DNA of 64,000 nt from Styela clava (taxonomy: Eukaryota; Chordata; Ascidiacea; Stolidobranchia; Styelidae), in contig NC_135252.1 in the NCBI RefSeq assembly GCF_964204865.1, positions 2,356,001-2,420,000 on the forward strand, given 5' to 3'. Positions 48,377 to 63,000 of the stretch are shown piece by piece. The position numbers were made by a program, and so were the translations under genes. The notes beneath the pieces are model-generated. The model was not told where the DNA came from, did no database searches, and saw only the letters and a program-made list of their open reading frames with translations. Within the stretch, counting starts at the first letter, position 1. The number at the start of each line of letters is the position of its first letter.

Positions 48377-51300
48377 ATGGGTAAACATATAAAGCTTAAT
48401 GTTGGCATATTGTCTGTCCTGATTTTATTTTCTTTGCCGTATATGACTGTATCAATGGGATGTCTATCTTGTGAAGAATCCGACGCACAATGCAACGTGA
48501 CGCACTGCTACACACAAAAATGTGAACAGACAGATACATGTGAAGGAACATGCCTTCTTACTGTTTCCTTGAAACCTAATCAGCAAGACACAGCGTTCAC
48601 AATGTGCATGAACGAGGTAAAGTGAACTTAGCTTATTCAATTCGTGGATATCCAATGGGCAGATGGATTTAGTGAGTCAACGAATAATAAGAATAGGTGT
48701 ATGGGATGCAAGTCCCGATTTTCTAAAAAAAAATATCAACTCCTCAGCAAATGTTTTATGAATCATTTTTTCACATCATTTTTCGGTTGAAAACGAATAG
48801 GATATTTATTTTGAGAATTTATTTGTTGCTAAAATTGTTACTTAACAGTTCGGCCCTTAAGTTTGAAAATTAATTTGGTAATTGCGCCTTATATGAAACG
48901 CCTTATTGTATAATCTGACAAGGGTTCTGTATCAATGTTAAATATATGTATAAATATATTCATGTACATTCAGACAAATATTGCATCTGTGTACGGCGAA
49001 GAGGATCTGGGGCCTACTTGTATTCAGTCTCGTGAACCAAACTATATTGCTGAAGAGAATTTCAGCACAGTTAGCTGTACGTGTCAGTCTGATAATTGTA
49101 ATTCCAACATTGTTTTAATGAAGATAGAACCTCCGACTGATGCGAGTAAGTTTGTAAAGTTTCAACAAATCCATAGCACATCTCCACTAAGGCAGTGGCG
49201 TTAACACAACCTATTGTCGGGTCTGTCCATGTTCCACGTTTTGTATGACTATATTCAGTTTGACAAACATAATTAATCATGTACCTATGCGATGGTAGTT
49301 ATTCAATACAGTCGAGAGTACTAAATGCTGTTAAGATCACCGCAGACCTTAATTCTCCCGAATAATATACCTTGTATACCGCCAACGTTTCTGTGCAAAA
49401 TGCTTAAAATACGTTGACACTAAAGAAATTCTCTGTATCGTTTTTACTATTCTGAAGATTCTTTGTGAGATCTGTGGCAAAATTGTGTGAAACTCAACGA
49501 TTTTGTATCATTTAAGAATTAAGTTATCGCGTCTTGTCCGTGTCATCCTGATACTCTTTTTGTTGAGCATTCATTTTGTTCAGAAGAAGAAAAAGATGCT
49601 GACATCACGGCTACTCTCGCATCCGGTATAGCGGTTGGTGTTGTCCTAGTGGTCGCCATTATCCTGCTATTTCGACTGATTGTCGTTCGACGAAGGAAAC
49701 TAAGTGACGAAAAGGAGAAGCAGGCAATGGCTGGCGCGGGTCAAAGTCGATTTTCAGCCGATAGTTCAAGCTTATTAGAAAGTGCATGGGATGAAATGGG
49801 AAAACATAGCTGCTCAACCTACAAGTAAGTTGTTGGAGCTTAATTTCATTTGACATTGTGTTAATTTAGCTTCACTATTTGCAATCAACATTGTGTTTTG
49901 AGCGGTATACTTCAACTTTTTACTACGTGTTACATCTTTTCCAATTTTCCTCTTTGTATACCCCACAAATGAAAAAAGTTTACTTAATATCATATAGTAA
50001 AAAGTTGTTTCGTGAAGTCATGCCAGAAGTCTTACTCTGGTTTGTGGTCGTGGACAGACTAACACTGTACTTATGAATTAGTATTAGTGTTGAACGTGAA
50101 CTGCGCGTATCTTTTTCAAAAGCACAAAACGAGCTGTAGTATATTAGGCCCAGGCCATAGCTTTAAATCCTTTTATACCATTTGTTATTTGTATATCCGG
50201 TATCTGACTTGGTATGTATACCCGTATACCCAGTTGAATAGCCCTGGGTCGAAGTATTGGAACCCGCAACACAGTGTACTCAAACTTGCCTTTCCGCAAC
50301 TGGTTCATTTTATAATAAATATCAGACTGGAAATGTATATGTATATACTGTACTGAGTATTACCATATTGCCAGGTAATTTGTGACTGGCATATTACTAT
50401 TTCGATGCATTTGGAGAAAACTAGGATTTATGATATTTGAGTTGAATACTATTTTATAAGTTTCAGTCAGATGCTTGCTATATGCTTTCATTCTATTATG
50501 ATCAAAACAACCATTTCTATTATAGGTATTCAAACAGCGTAAGTTCACACTATAGTCGAGGATCGAAAGGAAATGCTCTCAACCAAAACGATCAACATTT
50601 GCCTATTGAAAAGAGCAAAATAATAGGTACGCATAATATTGACTTTAAACAGACTAACTTTTCCTCTCCCGGCCTCTAAATTTTTTGAAATGTGCTAAGC
50701 ATAATATTGCAGATTCTTTCTGTAATTGTTCTTAAAAATAGATTTCGAGAGTTAATCCAATTATAGCTAGATTTAAGTGACGCACTTAGTCACTAAGTCT
50801 AGATTTATTGATATATATTGTACGTATGTACATGAACAATCATTTAGATTTCGTCGCACGAGCCTACAAAAAATCTGAAAGCATTCTGGTTATTCGTTCC
50901 CACGTAACATTACGAAATCAAACAAGACCGAAACTTCGCTCTGCTTTACAATCCATTGGCATCTATTGCAGTATTAAACTTTTTGTCTGCCCTTTATAGG
51001 TCGAGGAAGATTTGCAGAAGTTTGGAAAGCGAAGTTACAGCAGGATAATCAAACAAGCAAAGTTATTTCTGTCAAAGTATTCAGACTTCCTAACTACGGT
51101 GCTTGGAGACAGGAGAAAGAGATTCTTTCGGAAAGGTAAAAATTAACCTCGTTTAATTGGCTTTTATCAGTATTTGAAAACTGTCTTTGCATACTTGTAG
51201 GCTGAGGCAAAAACGGCTCCCGCATTCCATTTTTGAAAAAAAATAGACAAGAATAGATAGCCATTGTTAAATTTTTATTACATACTTAGGAAGGCATTTG

Positions 51301-54300
51301 TTTCCCATGTAAACTACTTTTTGAAAACAACATCTTCAAGATCGCGCGATACAGCTGCAATATATTTTTGTATATCTATCCTATAAAGTTTTCCATTATC
51401 CTCTGAATCATTTCCCGTGGAATTTCATTTATTGTGTTACAGATAGCATCTTCTAGAATCTAGTACATCAATAGTTGTTGGTCTTGGTAGGTGCTTGTAC
51501 ATCTCACTCTTATCATATCCCCACAGAAAATAGTCACAAGGTGGAAGGTCAGGCGATCGTGCTGGCATTCTCATATCACCATGCAAAGAAATCAAATTAG
51601 TTAATTAAAATAGGTCCTTGCAAAACCGCCTTTTCCTCCTAAAAAAGTAAGGAGTCCAATCTGCAAAACTCTCTCTAGGGCTACTTTCTGTCCAGTACCG
51701 AAAAGTTCGACCATTGACAAAACCAGATACATGGAAATGAGCTTCGTGACTGCGTGGTAGTCAGAACATCATTAGCAAAAACATTTTCAGTTACAGATTC
51801 TCTGTGAGTGAGAAAACATTCCACAATAAATGCACGGTGTTTACCCGTTCAAGTCATATTTATACATCAAAGTTTTCATAAAACTGAATAAAAAATCACA
51901 TGTTATTGGAATCACTAATAAACTAAAGTCAAAATAGCAGTTCCTTAACAACATAAATTTATTTGAACTAGGTGAATAACTGCAACAGCATTGCCATAGT
52001 AAAAATTCAAAATGTGGATGTTTTTGCTTCACCCTTAACCTCACTATCGATACGCGGTAACATACCGGTAATAAAAAAAAAATTACTGGCACACTGATTA
52101 TTTGGTCATCGTCAAACTAAATTTGTTGCTAAGGAAATAAACCATTGCTATTTCTGTTATCAGTGTAGGTAATGGTGAGCAATGTAATACGTATTTCTTT
52201 TCGAATATAATAATTTTAAACGTTTTGTATTAAGCATTTTTATATCTAGCCGTGTATGCGAGGAGCCGTGTATCTTTAATCATTAATTTTTTGCGATGTG
52301 TTTTATGAGTTTGCCAAGCGGTATGGTGTTAATTGTTGATAAACTTACCTGCAATACTTTGTAACTTTCATTTTTGGCAAATTTTAGTAAGCTATCTGTT
52401 TACTAGTTGCGAAAAGTATATACGATCTGTCATGCAAAATAAACGCCGTTGTGCTTCAAACAATTTCTAGATAGTCCGATAATAGTGTATTTTAATATGT
52501 TCTTCTTATCAATTCAGATGGATGAAACACGAAAATATTATTGAATATTATGCATCAGAGCAACATTCATCTCGTGGGCGATTGCAGTACTGGTTGATAA
52601 CGGCGTATTATTCGAAAGGAAATCTTCAAGAATTTCTAAGAAACAATTCACTGAATTGGAACGAGTTTTGTGATATGTCGGCATCGATTGCAAGGGGTAA
52701 TTTAGCGTTTTATCAGCAGCCCAAGACATATTGTGTCCGGCTTCGTTGAAGGGCTCTTACACTTAATATATATATGTATTGTCATAAAACGTATAAAACA
52801 TTGTTGTTACTAGTTCATTTGACTCACGTGCAAGTCATATTGTCTAGTTCTAGTATCATCGTTTCGATAAAATAGAACGAGTAAACTCCAGACTCTAATC
52901 TCCCAAACACTTGCTTGAAGTAGATTGTTTCAAGATGTAAATAATTTGCAAAATTTTTCATAATTTGCCCCGAGTACCCCGAGCTAACCTAACATATACC
53001 ATGTGTAACATAATTTTTCACATTGAGACTATCCAAACCCTTTACCACATCGAGCAATTGAATTAAGTCCTCCAGTTTGATGTGGCATATCAAGTCAAAT
53101 CATCTAACAATAAATCTTAAGTTGAAGTCAATGGACCACAGGCAATGCAAAAATCCACTCGATTTAGGAACCACCCTACAGTAAACAACAGTTCATGTAA
53201 TGGGCTTGATCAAAGTTGGGCCAATTGACTAAATTCATCCGACTCACACTGGGTGATTAGGAAATTCAAACATCAAAACATGCTTCTAATACAGTCGAGT
53301 TCCTGAGGATATATGACTCACTTGTACTAAATAAACGATTGAATCAAAATTATATCCATTTTACTCCCAAGGACACTACTTTTTCTAGAATATCACCATT
53401 CCTTATTACAAGCAATTACAAGCTTCTTATCTGTAGATGAGATCACTCTCCTAGTATGTCAAAATATCGATATACTTTTCTCTCTTCAGGGCTAGCTTAT
53501 TTACATGAAGAGCACGATTTAGACGGCCATGAGAAGTTCCCCGTTGCTCACAGAGATGTCAAAAGTTGCAACATACTTGTTAAAGACGATGGCGTATCAT
53601 GTGTTCTGGCAGACTTCGGATTGTCATTGAAACTAGATCCAAGTTTGAGCCGAGACGAACTGGCCAACGCAGGTTGGAATTGTGCAATTTTCGCAACTTT
53701 TTATATTGAATTTTCAGAAACTTCCCTTGCTTTTTTTTGTATATCTTCCCTGAATAGACCATTTTGTATCAAATATTCTTTGACGAAATAATATTTGTTT
53801 ATGAATGTATAATCATGTAAAGTATGGTACGAAGTTGGAAGACTCTTTAGTTAAACTGAGGTTAACACGCTGGTATTAACAGTATTGGAAGCGCCGCATC
53901 ACGCAAGGTGTTATGAATTTAATAGCTTAAGCCCAAAGATTCTTTCAGCTGCATACGTACCAATGCCTACTCTTCAGGAGCCTTTTCTGAGGTTGAATGA
54001 TATTGAAATAGGTATCCGAAAGAAAACAGTGATGTTACGTCAGTTAACAGTTCCAATAATACAATGCCTAAGATTAAAAGAAATATTTTCATTGTCTTCC
54101 CAGGTCAAGTCGGAACTTCTCGTTATATGGCTCCAGAACTACTGGAAAAATTGGTGAATCTCGCTGATATTGAAATGTTTAAGAGGGTGGATATGTACGC
54201 TTTTTCTCTTGTCATGTGGGAACTTGCAACGAGATGTGATGTCATTGATGGTATGTCATTCTGTTGAAAATTTTGTGACATAAACTGTGGCTGAATGTGT

Positions 54301-55683
54301 AATATATTATATATCGATATCAATGAAAATAAACAGATGGATGACATCCATTTTCGCCGTACGTTGAATTTTAAATGATCATTTTGCTTCCTATGAGAAA
54401 ATGAACACAACACAAAAATACAAATTGTTGTAATCTAGCTGTACTGTGGTGAAAGGAAAATTGTGTCCACTTGGGAAAACCTAATGCAATTTCGGGGTCA
54501 TGTCTTTGTCATGCGAGATGTAAAATTTTGTTTTCCATTCTATGTTGCATACTCCATAGACTGGTGTGTGGTGGTATAGATGATCAAATGTCTTAAAATA
54601 TTGCTGCAGGTATGCTTCGGCCCTACCAGCCTCCATTTGGAGACAGAATCACAGACCATCCTTCCAAAGAACAAATATTACTATTGGTTTGTCGATCAAA
54701 ACTGAGACCAGAAATCAGGCCGGAATGGAGGGCGCATACGGTGAGATTCATTCACATTTATTCTTCACTTTCTCATTATTCAAAGATGATATTTTATTTT
54801 GGAATTGATGATGAGTCTCTGAAATCGCTTCGATAATGGATTGGGGTGAGGCATGTCGCCCCGTCCAGGCATGATTGTATTCTAGTTTAATATATAAACA
54901 AAACAAAAGGGAAATGACAGCTGTAAAATGTTTGAATCTGTGCTGTGTTATTCAATGGATTTGAATATATATATATATATATATATAAAATATATTTATG
55001 AGTTGAATAAATAAATATATGGAAGGAATAAATATATATTTATATAGTCATCGTCGTCACCATCCGCTAGGTGTCTATAGAGGGATGATGTAGAAAGCTT
55101 GTGAGTTGTGACTCAAGCCTTGGGGCGTGAACATCCTCGCGAATATGGTGAAAAACCTTGTGCCATTTGCCTACGTGTAAAACTTCGAATCTAATGAACT
55201 TGTTAATTTGTCGACTCATAGTCTGATGCTATTTGTGTCATACATTCCAATGAACACACTGTGATATGGCGTGACTATCGTACTACGTATACATAATTTG
55301 TTGATATAATCAGTCTTAAAATATCATTCAGCGATTTCTGATGTTCCTGCGCCTCAACAACTGTAAGGGTGTGAATACACTGCTAATTGTCACTAATCAT
55401 ATTTATGTTTGGCATACCTGTATGAAATGGACATTATAACCCTGAACTTATTTTTATTTAGGGACTTGCCAAGTACATCGACACAATGACCGAATGTTGG
55501 GACTCTGAGCCTGAAGCAAGGCTAACTGCAAGTTGTGTTCACGAACGAATTCTTGGGATTCGAAACGAAGAATGTATTGCGGAAGTACCATTATCGCCAA
55601 AAGAAGTTGAAGCCTTGCAAAAAGAAGTGATTGGGGAAAATGAAGCCAACGAAATGACAGAATTAATATCGACTGTGGTGTAG
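48377..55683 (+). CDS. TGFBR2: TGF-beta receptor type II (transmembrane Ser/Thr kinase)
   Basis: Ten exons: 48377-48616, 48974-49145, 49584-49824, 50526-50626, 51000-51135, 52518-52696, 53490-53672, 54104-54250, 54610-54740 and 55462-55683. They join in frame with GT-AG introns to give 583 residues. A signal peptide (about 1-27) precedes a Cys-rich three-finger ectodomain ending [12 protein letters not shown]. The membrane helix is at about 147-171. The kinase has GRGRFAEVW (252-260), ATP-binding Lys277 in [16 protein letters not shown] with catalytic Asp379, DFG (398-400), the stretch [24 protein letters not shown] (426-429) and [14 protein letters not shown] near the end. The fit is better to TGF-beta type II than to activin type II receptors, because of the ectodomain ending and the LDP.LS..DLAN segment. 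As a type II receptor it should bind dimeric ligand and phosphorylate a type I partner at the plasma membrane. No lesion was seen. Intron 5 carries a transposase relic. Confidence 0.95.
51290..51840 (-). pseudogene. Tc1/mariner-superfamily transposase relic in TGFBR2 intron 5
   Basis: Minus-strand frames, broken by frameshifts and stops, read [16 protein letters not shown] near 51836, then [38 protein letters not shown] and [20 protein letters not shown]. The last ends near LEDVVFKK. This matches the order in mariner-like transposases found widely in arthropods and other invertebrates, where 'SPDL.P.DYFLWG' surrounds the last catalytic acidic residue. The sequence is antisense to the receptor gene and sits wholly inside its intron. 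The outer ends of the element were not defined. Confidence 0.75.
54965..54987. repeat. (TA)n microsatellite in TGFBR2 intron 9
   Basis: An uninterrupted AT/TA run of about 22 bases, followed by more degenerate TA-rich sequence to about 55046. Confidence 0.9.
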
Positions 55684-58600
55684 TGATCCTATACATAATA
55701 CCACAAAATATTGGAGTCGCAGCTCGATATCCGATTCTGGAGCAACCCAAAGCTTTGAGTGGTGAATTCTCATTCCGCCACAGAAAATGGTAGAACCTAT
55801 ACATTTTATTCTACTTCATTTAGTTCTTCTGAATAATGACAACTCATCGCCACCAGTTTGAAATAATATAATAATTTGTAGAGCAGCATAAATCGTCCAT
55901 TGCCTGGATATGAGATAAGTCACGTACCATCGACGAGTATTTCTGACAAGAGTCATCATTATGTGACCCAGGAATGTAAAATCAACAAAGGGCGTATTGA
56001 AAACTGTGATATTGTTTCACTACATTAACATGGATGCAAGGGGGAACTTGACCAGAACTTTGATACATACTTAACTCTGTATAATTTTCTTATATCATAA
56101 AGTAGCAAAGAACTTCATTATTATTTGTTAAAAATACCCGTAGGTTAACCCTTCTGAATTTGAATACAATTTGGTATGCTGAACCGAACGACAACATGAA
56201 AGAATAACGGGTATTTTTTAGCTCGTCTACCCGGTGCGCGTTACCCAAGCCGGTCATTACCGGCCTAAACTGCTCGAGGCAAGAAATTCCGGAAGTTGTT
56301 GAGTAATCACTTTGTACCACTCGCACCCAAGAAACTTCCCCCGGGAGTGTTCATAGTTTGTTTCGGTCTGTCTCCACCTTTCGTATCCCTTGCCGGCGAT
56401 TATATTTTGCCGTATGTTTGTTAAATACGGCACTTTTATGGGTTTTGATTTACAGAGAATAACCAATCAGCGGAACCTCGCTATCAGACAAAACTATGTA
56501 CCTGTATCAGTGCGAAGTATGAATAATAAGTGTGAGTAGTGGACTCTTTATGGAGATCGTGTCGCAGAAAATCTGTTGTTCATACTTCTCTGGCTGCGCA
56601 TAATAAATAAGTAATAGCCACTAAATTCAGTAACTTGCATATATCAGTCATTTGCTGCATTTTTTTTTGTATTTTTAATTAACAATCAATCCATGCATGG
56701 TGCATATTTTATGTCTCACGTATATTACTTCAGTTCATTTTACCACAATGTATGTGTATCATTTTTCATAGATTAGTCCTATTGCTGTTCAGTAGGTCTA
56801 TCACATGCTACTTGACAAAATTTTTATTTGAGTTGTAATAGCATGTCCATTGTAATCGGTCAATAGCTTATAAACCTCGCATTCACTGTTAAGTCCGTAG
56901 TACATGACTTTGTTTGCTATTTTTTCTTGTACTGAAGATAAGTAGATCTCCATCGTGTGCCAGTAATATTCATACAACTGAACCCCAGGTTACCATCAAT
57001 AAAGACACGGTGCACGATTGCTGTTAAAATTTGATCAACCAGTGGAGATAATTAACGGAACCACACGAAACAGAAAATTTCATTTATCCATGTTTCTTAT
57101 ATCTTTGCTTCTGTTATTCAAATTTTATTGTACTTTTTAAATTAGGGTTTTTTCTTCATTTTTCGAGCTTTTTGTTTACTTAAGATCTTTTTTACCAAAC
57201 ATCAGAATCGCAGTATACTTTGTAGAGCAGCTATTCCCCGTTCCGCCATTTATAAACGAAATATCTCATTTGTATGATATGAATAAAAAACCTTGTGACT
57301 ATATTACTGGGGAAGTATTCAGGAGACCAATAATTTTGAATATGAAATTCCATAATTTGAGGCAACACGATGCTTTTTATTTAATTGATGAACTGCAAGT
57401 TCAAAACTTGCCTTCTTGGCATCTGCAGTACAAGGCATTTTACAGTTTAACGACGCGTCCTAATGGAAATTTCAGTGGTGTGCGATCAAGACGCTTCCTT
57501 TATGACACATTTATACAGTTATTTTGCGTGTAGTACCGTCATTTTCAACTGATCTTTTCACACCACTTTCTTTTGTAAAAATACATATGGTTTAGTATTT
57601 TCCATATACATTGTATGCAACTTTGAATAAACAAATGTTGGTTGAATAAGTTTTGTGTGTGTGTGATAAACTCGTGATGCGGAAATATTTTGGAAAAACC
57701 ACAATCAGGGGATTTGCTATGTAATGATAATGACTAAAAAGTCGGTCATATTTCCTTCCTCGAATGACAAATTTGAAATTAAGTTATATTACATAATGAC
57801 ATGTATACTTTCTACGTTGAATCACAAGATTTCATTATGATCACGCGTTATAAACCTGGAAGTGAATAAACGTTTCCGAAATTTAATTTAATATTCCTTG
57901 AATGAATGATGACAGGCTGGCGTTTCAGGGGCGTGTTAATGACTATTGACATAATTCTACCAGACGAACCACGCGCTACGTCTTTGTCAGAAGCAACGTT
58001 TTAAAATATAACCTCAGTTTCTTTGTTATGAAGTGTGTTACTTGATATTGGAAATTGAAAAAAGCTATCCCTTGTGTCATTATTATCTTAGGTGAGACAA
58101 AGCATATTATGCTCCCTCGTTTTTACCATGAGTATTGTGAGGCCCAGGCCTACACCTAATGTCCGTTAAACCTGACCGATATTTGTTTTAGCGTGATATT
58201 CAAAATTGATCATTCCATATATGGAAACTAAACTGTGCCGTCAAAGTAAACTAGATCACCATTAATATTGATTTGTCCGGTTTCAACTTTATTGCATTTT
58301 GTGATCATGATTTGTGACAGGTCGGCGACAAACCGGATATCCGTTGAATGCCTTATATGGTAAGGACGCAATTAACTTTCGTCTTCTGTAGTCCAAAGAT
58401 AACTAATATCTTCAGGGGAAAATAATAAAAAAAGGAAAGATGATTTGCACTACCATTTACATCAGTGGCATTTATTATATACCTCAGATAGTATAATTTT
58501 AGGTCCGAATAAGGAATATCAACTGTACAAGGGCAGTAAATCAACTATGATGTCATCATTTATGAAAGATCTCCCCAATGTATCCAGTGAAATAATAGAC

Positions 58601-59981
58601 GGCCTGTCTATATTTGGCTTGTAATTCGGCAATAGTTGAACAAACAGAATTTTGTTCGATTTTCTGACTAGCGAAAAGTCCTAGTTTATTTTTGGAGTCA
58701 CAGCAAGACAAATTTAAACTAAATTTACTTCTAATTTGTCAATGTAGACACTGAGAAGCGAATTTGAAATTGCATAAAAACAAAGCGATGTTGTTAAAAT
58801 GATTATACTTATACCGTATTTTCACGATTGAATGTGTAAAACTGATTTATCACAGTGGGTCTATAGGTGGCTAAATTGATCTTTATTTTCAGTAATATGA
58901 CTTTTTGAAACTGCAAATTATAATATCACAAAAAAATGTTCTACTTTGTGTTGTATGGCGCTGGTATTTTTGAGCAAAAGAACGATTTTTGTATCAAAAT
59001 ACAGAGTGTTCTTCATCATTCCTCTTTTGTTGGATACAATAAAAACGATTTTATTTGTTGTGAAAGAAAAAATAGGCTACTTCGGATTACAGCCATTAGT
59101 TCCATCCATTTCTATTGGGCCAAATTTGAACGGTTGTTAAGTAGTTTGTGTATATTGTTGGACTGGGCATTAGGTAAGAGTTTCTACTCTCGACTGTAGA
59201 TTCCGTATAAGGAGGCATAATCAACGATAAAAACGAGAGAAAACGGACGGACTCGTGCCATCGACTATCATTGAAATTTTTTTCTCTCGCTATATTGACC
59301 TTTGCGACCTTCGTTGTCGAAATGTCGATCCGCGAATCGGATATCCGCTGGTTGCCTTATATGGATACGCCAGAAAAGCGAACATCGTAGAAGATCTAAT
59401 GTTGTCAGCACTCCAGTTAAAAAATTCTGCCTTATTTGTGACTCGTGTGTCGTAATAGCCATTCACGTAAAATAGTTATAACAAAAACTCGTTTGATCAT
59501 TAATGAGGTTATACTTGGCTGTTAACTAGTGAGTAGCATTTGCAAATTTTCAACTGGACATTTTCTATTCCAACGCGTAGACTTCATTTTTCTTCGAGTT
59601 ATAACGTATCTTTTATTACATTATAAAACATTTTCAACGGCCCTTATATAACTCGATATCATGGCATATAGCTGGAGTTACGTCATAATGTCCCCGGTGT
59701 CCCCAGCAGAGCATAGCCTATTATGGTTCGCGATAGCAATGAATGCTGAAAAAAATCTCAAATTAACTAATTGTTTATTGTCTACCGCATTTTTGCAGTG
59801 TCATCAAGGCGAATTTTCTAATACAGTCTTTATAAATTAAAATAGATATATATGTGCTTTTCGCCAGTAAATTATTTGCTTTCATGTGAAGCCTTTTCCT
59901 TTTACTCGTTTGAAAAATTTACGTTAAGTAAATCGTGAAATGATGTGTAAATATGATGAACAACAATAAAACGAAAAACAT
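55684..59981. other. TGFBR2 3' region and intergenic DNA
   Basis: Candidate polyadenylation signals for TGFBR2 are AATAAA at 56602-56607 and 56998-57003. Open frames at 57270-57533 and 58936-59199 (+) have no recognisable product. A short repeated phrase, cggatatccg followed by tgccttatatgg, occurs near 58336-58361 and 59338-59363. Confidence 0.4.
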
Positions 59982-60071
59982 CGTCCCTGGGTGGGCTCGA
60001 ACCACCAACCTTTCGGTGACCGACGAAGTCTTTTAACAGCCGAACGCGCTAACCAATTGCGCCACAGAGAC
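59982..60071 (-). tRNA. tRNA-Asn (anticodon GUU) with a 16-nt intron
   Basis: On the minus strand the gene begins gtctctgtggcgcaattggt and ends gttcgagcccacccagggac plus the discriminator G. The acceptor stem gtctctg pairs with cagggac (one G-U pair). The D arm (box A type tggcgcaattgg) and the T arm (box B type ggttcgagccc) are intact. The anticodon stem is ttcgg/ccgaa with loop ctgttaa, giving anticodon GTT (60035-60037) for asparagine. The loop is split after the base 3' of the anticodon by 16 nt (60018-60033), the canonical nuclear tRNA intron position. The mature length without intron is 74 nt. Confidence 0.95.
60018..60033 (-). other. 16-nt intron of tRNA-Asn
   Basis: It reads aaagacttcgtcggtc on the minus strand, between tRNA positions 37 and 38. 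Removing it restores the seven-base loop ctgttaa. It would need the tRNA splicing endonuclease. Confidence 0.85.
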
Positions 60072-63000
60072 TCGCGCGAAAAATCGTCTTTCCATGCTAT
60101 ACAAATGTAGGTGTGCAGGAACGAGAGAATTTTGGTGCTTGATCGATTGTTTGAAAGGCGTATTAATATGATGAGTATAAATTAATATAGCAAAAGTAGT
60201 TTAAGTCTAGTACTTTATAATGACATTGAATAAGAATTATGTTTATATCCTTCGACCATTGCAAGGTTCGGTCGGCCTTTCCAATATGAATAACTTTAGT
60301 TCTGTGTATCACTTTACGGTGCGGCAACCCTTTTATACCCCACCCGAAGTAGAACGTTCATTGCCTCCGGGATTCATGACGTAATCGCGCGCAAGGATAT
60401 ACAGTATATCAAATATTATTAATAGTATTCCCTTCTGGAATGAAGAGTTTAATTCTGGCATGATAAGTTTTTAAACAACAATTCAGGATGTAATCACGCG
60501 TGGGCCGTGTTGTTCATGCCTCCAATCATTTGTGTGGGATCACGCACGTTCAGTGCAATAACAAATATATAAATAGCTTATACTTTAGCATTCATAGAAA
60601 AAGAAATAACATAGGAATACGTAATGTTTTCCCCTTTTGATTCTATTTATTGCTTCAAAATATTTTCATATAAGAATAAAACTGATACACGCATTATTAT
60701 ATATTTTTTTATTAAAATATTCAATCTGTATTTCAAACCCCCCATAAAAACTGTTCATGGTTAGGCTCCCTGATTTTGGGCAAGTATTGTTATTAAACAT
60801 TGTGATATCGTCGTACTTTTAATGAAACATCAGATAATTTGGACGCTTGCAATATTATGATAATTCGTAGCGCTATTATATACTTGCTTGCAACGTATTT
60901 TGCCGTCGGAGACTCTGACATATAATGTCGTTTGTTTATGTTATGTCATGTATAAATTTACGTACGTCAAACCTCCAAAAATTACGTCAAAATACACCTA
61001 TCTGTTTACGGTATTACCCACTGCAGAAACACAGAAACGTTGAATCATTAGACTTATCACTTTAAAATTTAAAGTATCGTAATGGCATCGGATATTTCGA
61101 TACAACGGTATTCATGGCAATATATTGCTCAATCAAAGATGCCAGTTTCTTCGTCTTGGCGCAATTTGATATTTACCCTATATTTTACAGAGTAATTAGA
61201 AATATTATTCATTGAGTAGCCTAAATATGACATTTTATCATTTGGATACGGGGTATCCCGAAGTGTGGATATGGCCGGGGTTTGTCCCACTTAGTATGTT
61301 CCCAACTTTTCACTTCTGCTGTTTCGAAATTTACGGGTAGTAAATATTTTGCTATTAGCGATACAACTATTTATACCCTATTTATGATGTGTTATGTATT
61401 TGACCATCTACACTGATAAATATTCCATATTGTATATATTTAAATACAATCAAATTTAAGTATTAGAATCAAAGTTTAGTATCACACCTCAGAATTAGGG
61501 GGGGGGGGGGGGGGGGCAATTTTAGGGGAGTGTAGGAAAATCACTAGGGTCACTATAGTTCGTTAGTGCGGAAAAATGTTTATATAAGAGAGATTTAATA
61601 CACTTTTTTTTTAAATGCATACTTAAAACAATCATTATCGGCGAAAACTAGAAACGACAGTCTGCGGCGTACCTAATTAGAAGGCATTGTAATGCATTGA
61701 TACATGTTAAATACCAGAAAGTGAACGATTACGTCAGTTGATGATTTATACCTTTGCAATAGGACATATGATAGAATTCAAGATATTAAACAAACTCAGT
61801 CATAAAATGAATGTTTGTTTAGGCATTGTTGGGGATGCTCATTGGACACATTCCCGTTTATGACTTTATACTAGTAACATAGAATCATAGACTAATGTTT
61901 TTTGGATGGGTAAGATCCCCAATAAAGTCTGTTGAATCTCAAAAATGGTAACTAAAGCAGTTGGTAAAAATACGGTAAATGATTTGCCCGGTGGTCACTA
62001 TGTCGAATCTTCGCCTTCGTGTCCGTGAGACTAAAACTAAAAATGATCCCGTTGCTTATAAAGGCTTTGAGAGATTGCGTGCGCCCATAGCTATGCCATC
62101 ATGTTTTTTCACGGTGTAGCTAATTTGAATCAGCTGTTTCTTTCCTTCATTTCATACCTTATTATCCCAAAACAGCGAGGTTTGAAGTGTCATCATTTAC
62201 CTCTTTGCGTCAAGTAATCAAGCTTACGTACTTAATCTACGTAAATGATGATATTTGCCGATGAGGAATTAGATTACATTCAAGTATTCGAATAATAATT
62301 CGACACAAATTTAAACAAGAAAGTAAATACATTAGTTTTCAACTTTAAACGTTTATCACTTAACGTAACCATTACGCGTGACGAACTTTTCTAACATATA
62401 TAATATGGCTAATGAGGAAATGGAAACAACTTTCAATACGTAATGCCATCAATATATTGGTGGTGCCATCACCTCGCAATAACCTAATAAACAATATTTC
62501 AAAGATATAAAAATATTATATTACAAAATATTTTGTACGCAATATTGGCAATTCGAAAAACATGCCTTGGGTGATTTAAATTTATGGAACATATTGTACG
62601 CTTAAAAAATTACTTAATAATATTATGTAACACATTTCCCATTTTGAATCAATTGAGTGTTGTTTCGTTGAGAATTTTATCGGCAGTTTACCCGTCTTAT
62701 CCAATAAAACTACTTTACTACCAAGGATATGCATTCAAACTTTTGTAACAAAAAATAAAGTTCGATAATACGTCATACGCCATGCAGTTTTTTTTAAAGA
62801 AACCCCTTCTCAAAACAATCAAATTCACTCAAACTTATAAGGAATTTACGGCACAAATTGAGATATTTATATTCATTATTTCAATTTTCTTCCAACAAAG
62901 CATGCTTCGAGTAACCGTTCTTTGTTCATAAGCCTTTTTGTGTGAAGCGAGAGCCATTTGAAAATATTAAATTAATACATCATGATCGAAATTCTAAATA

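Noticed and set aside
53885..54157. A 90-codon plus-strand open frame just before TGFBR2 exon 8
   Set aside because: It overlaps the exon in another frame and its upstream part is intron 7. The in-frame kinase exon with proper acceptor is 54104-54250.
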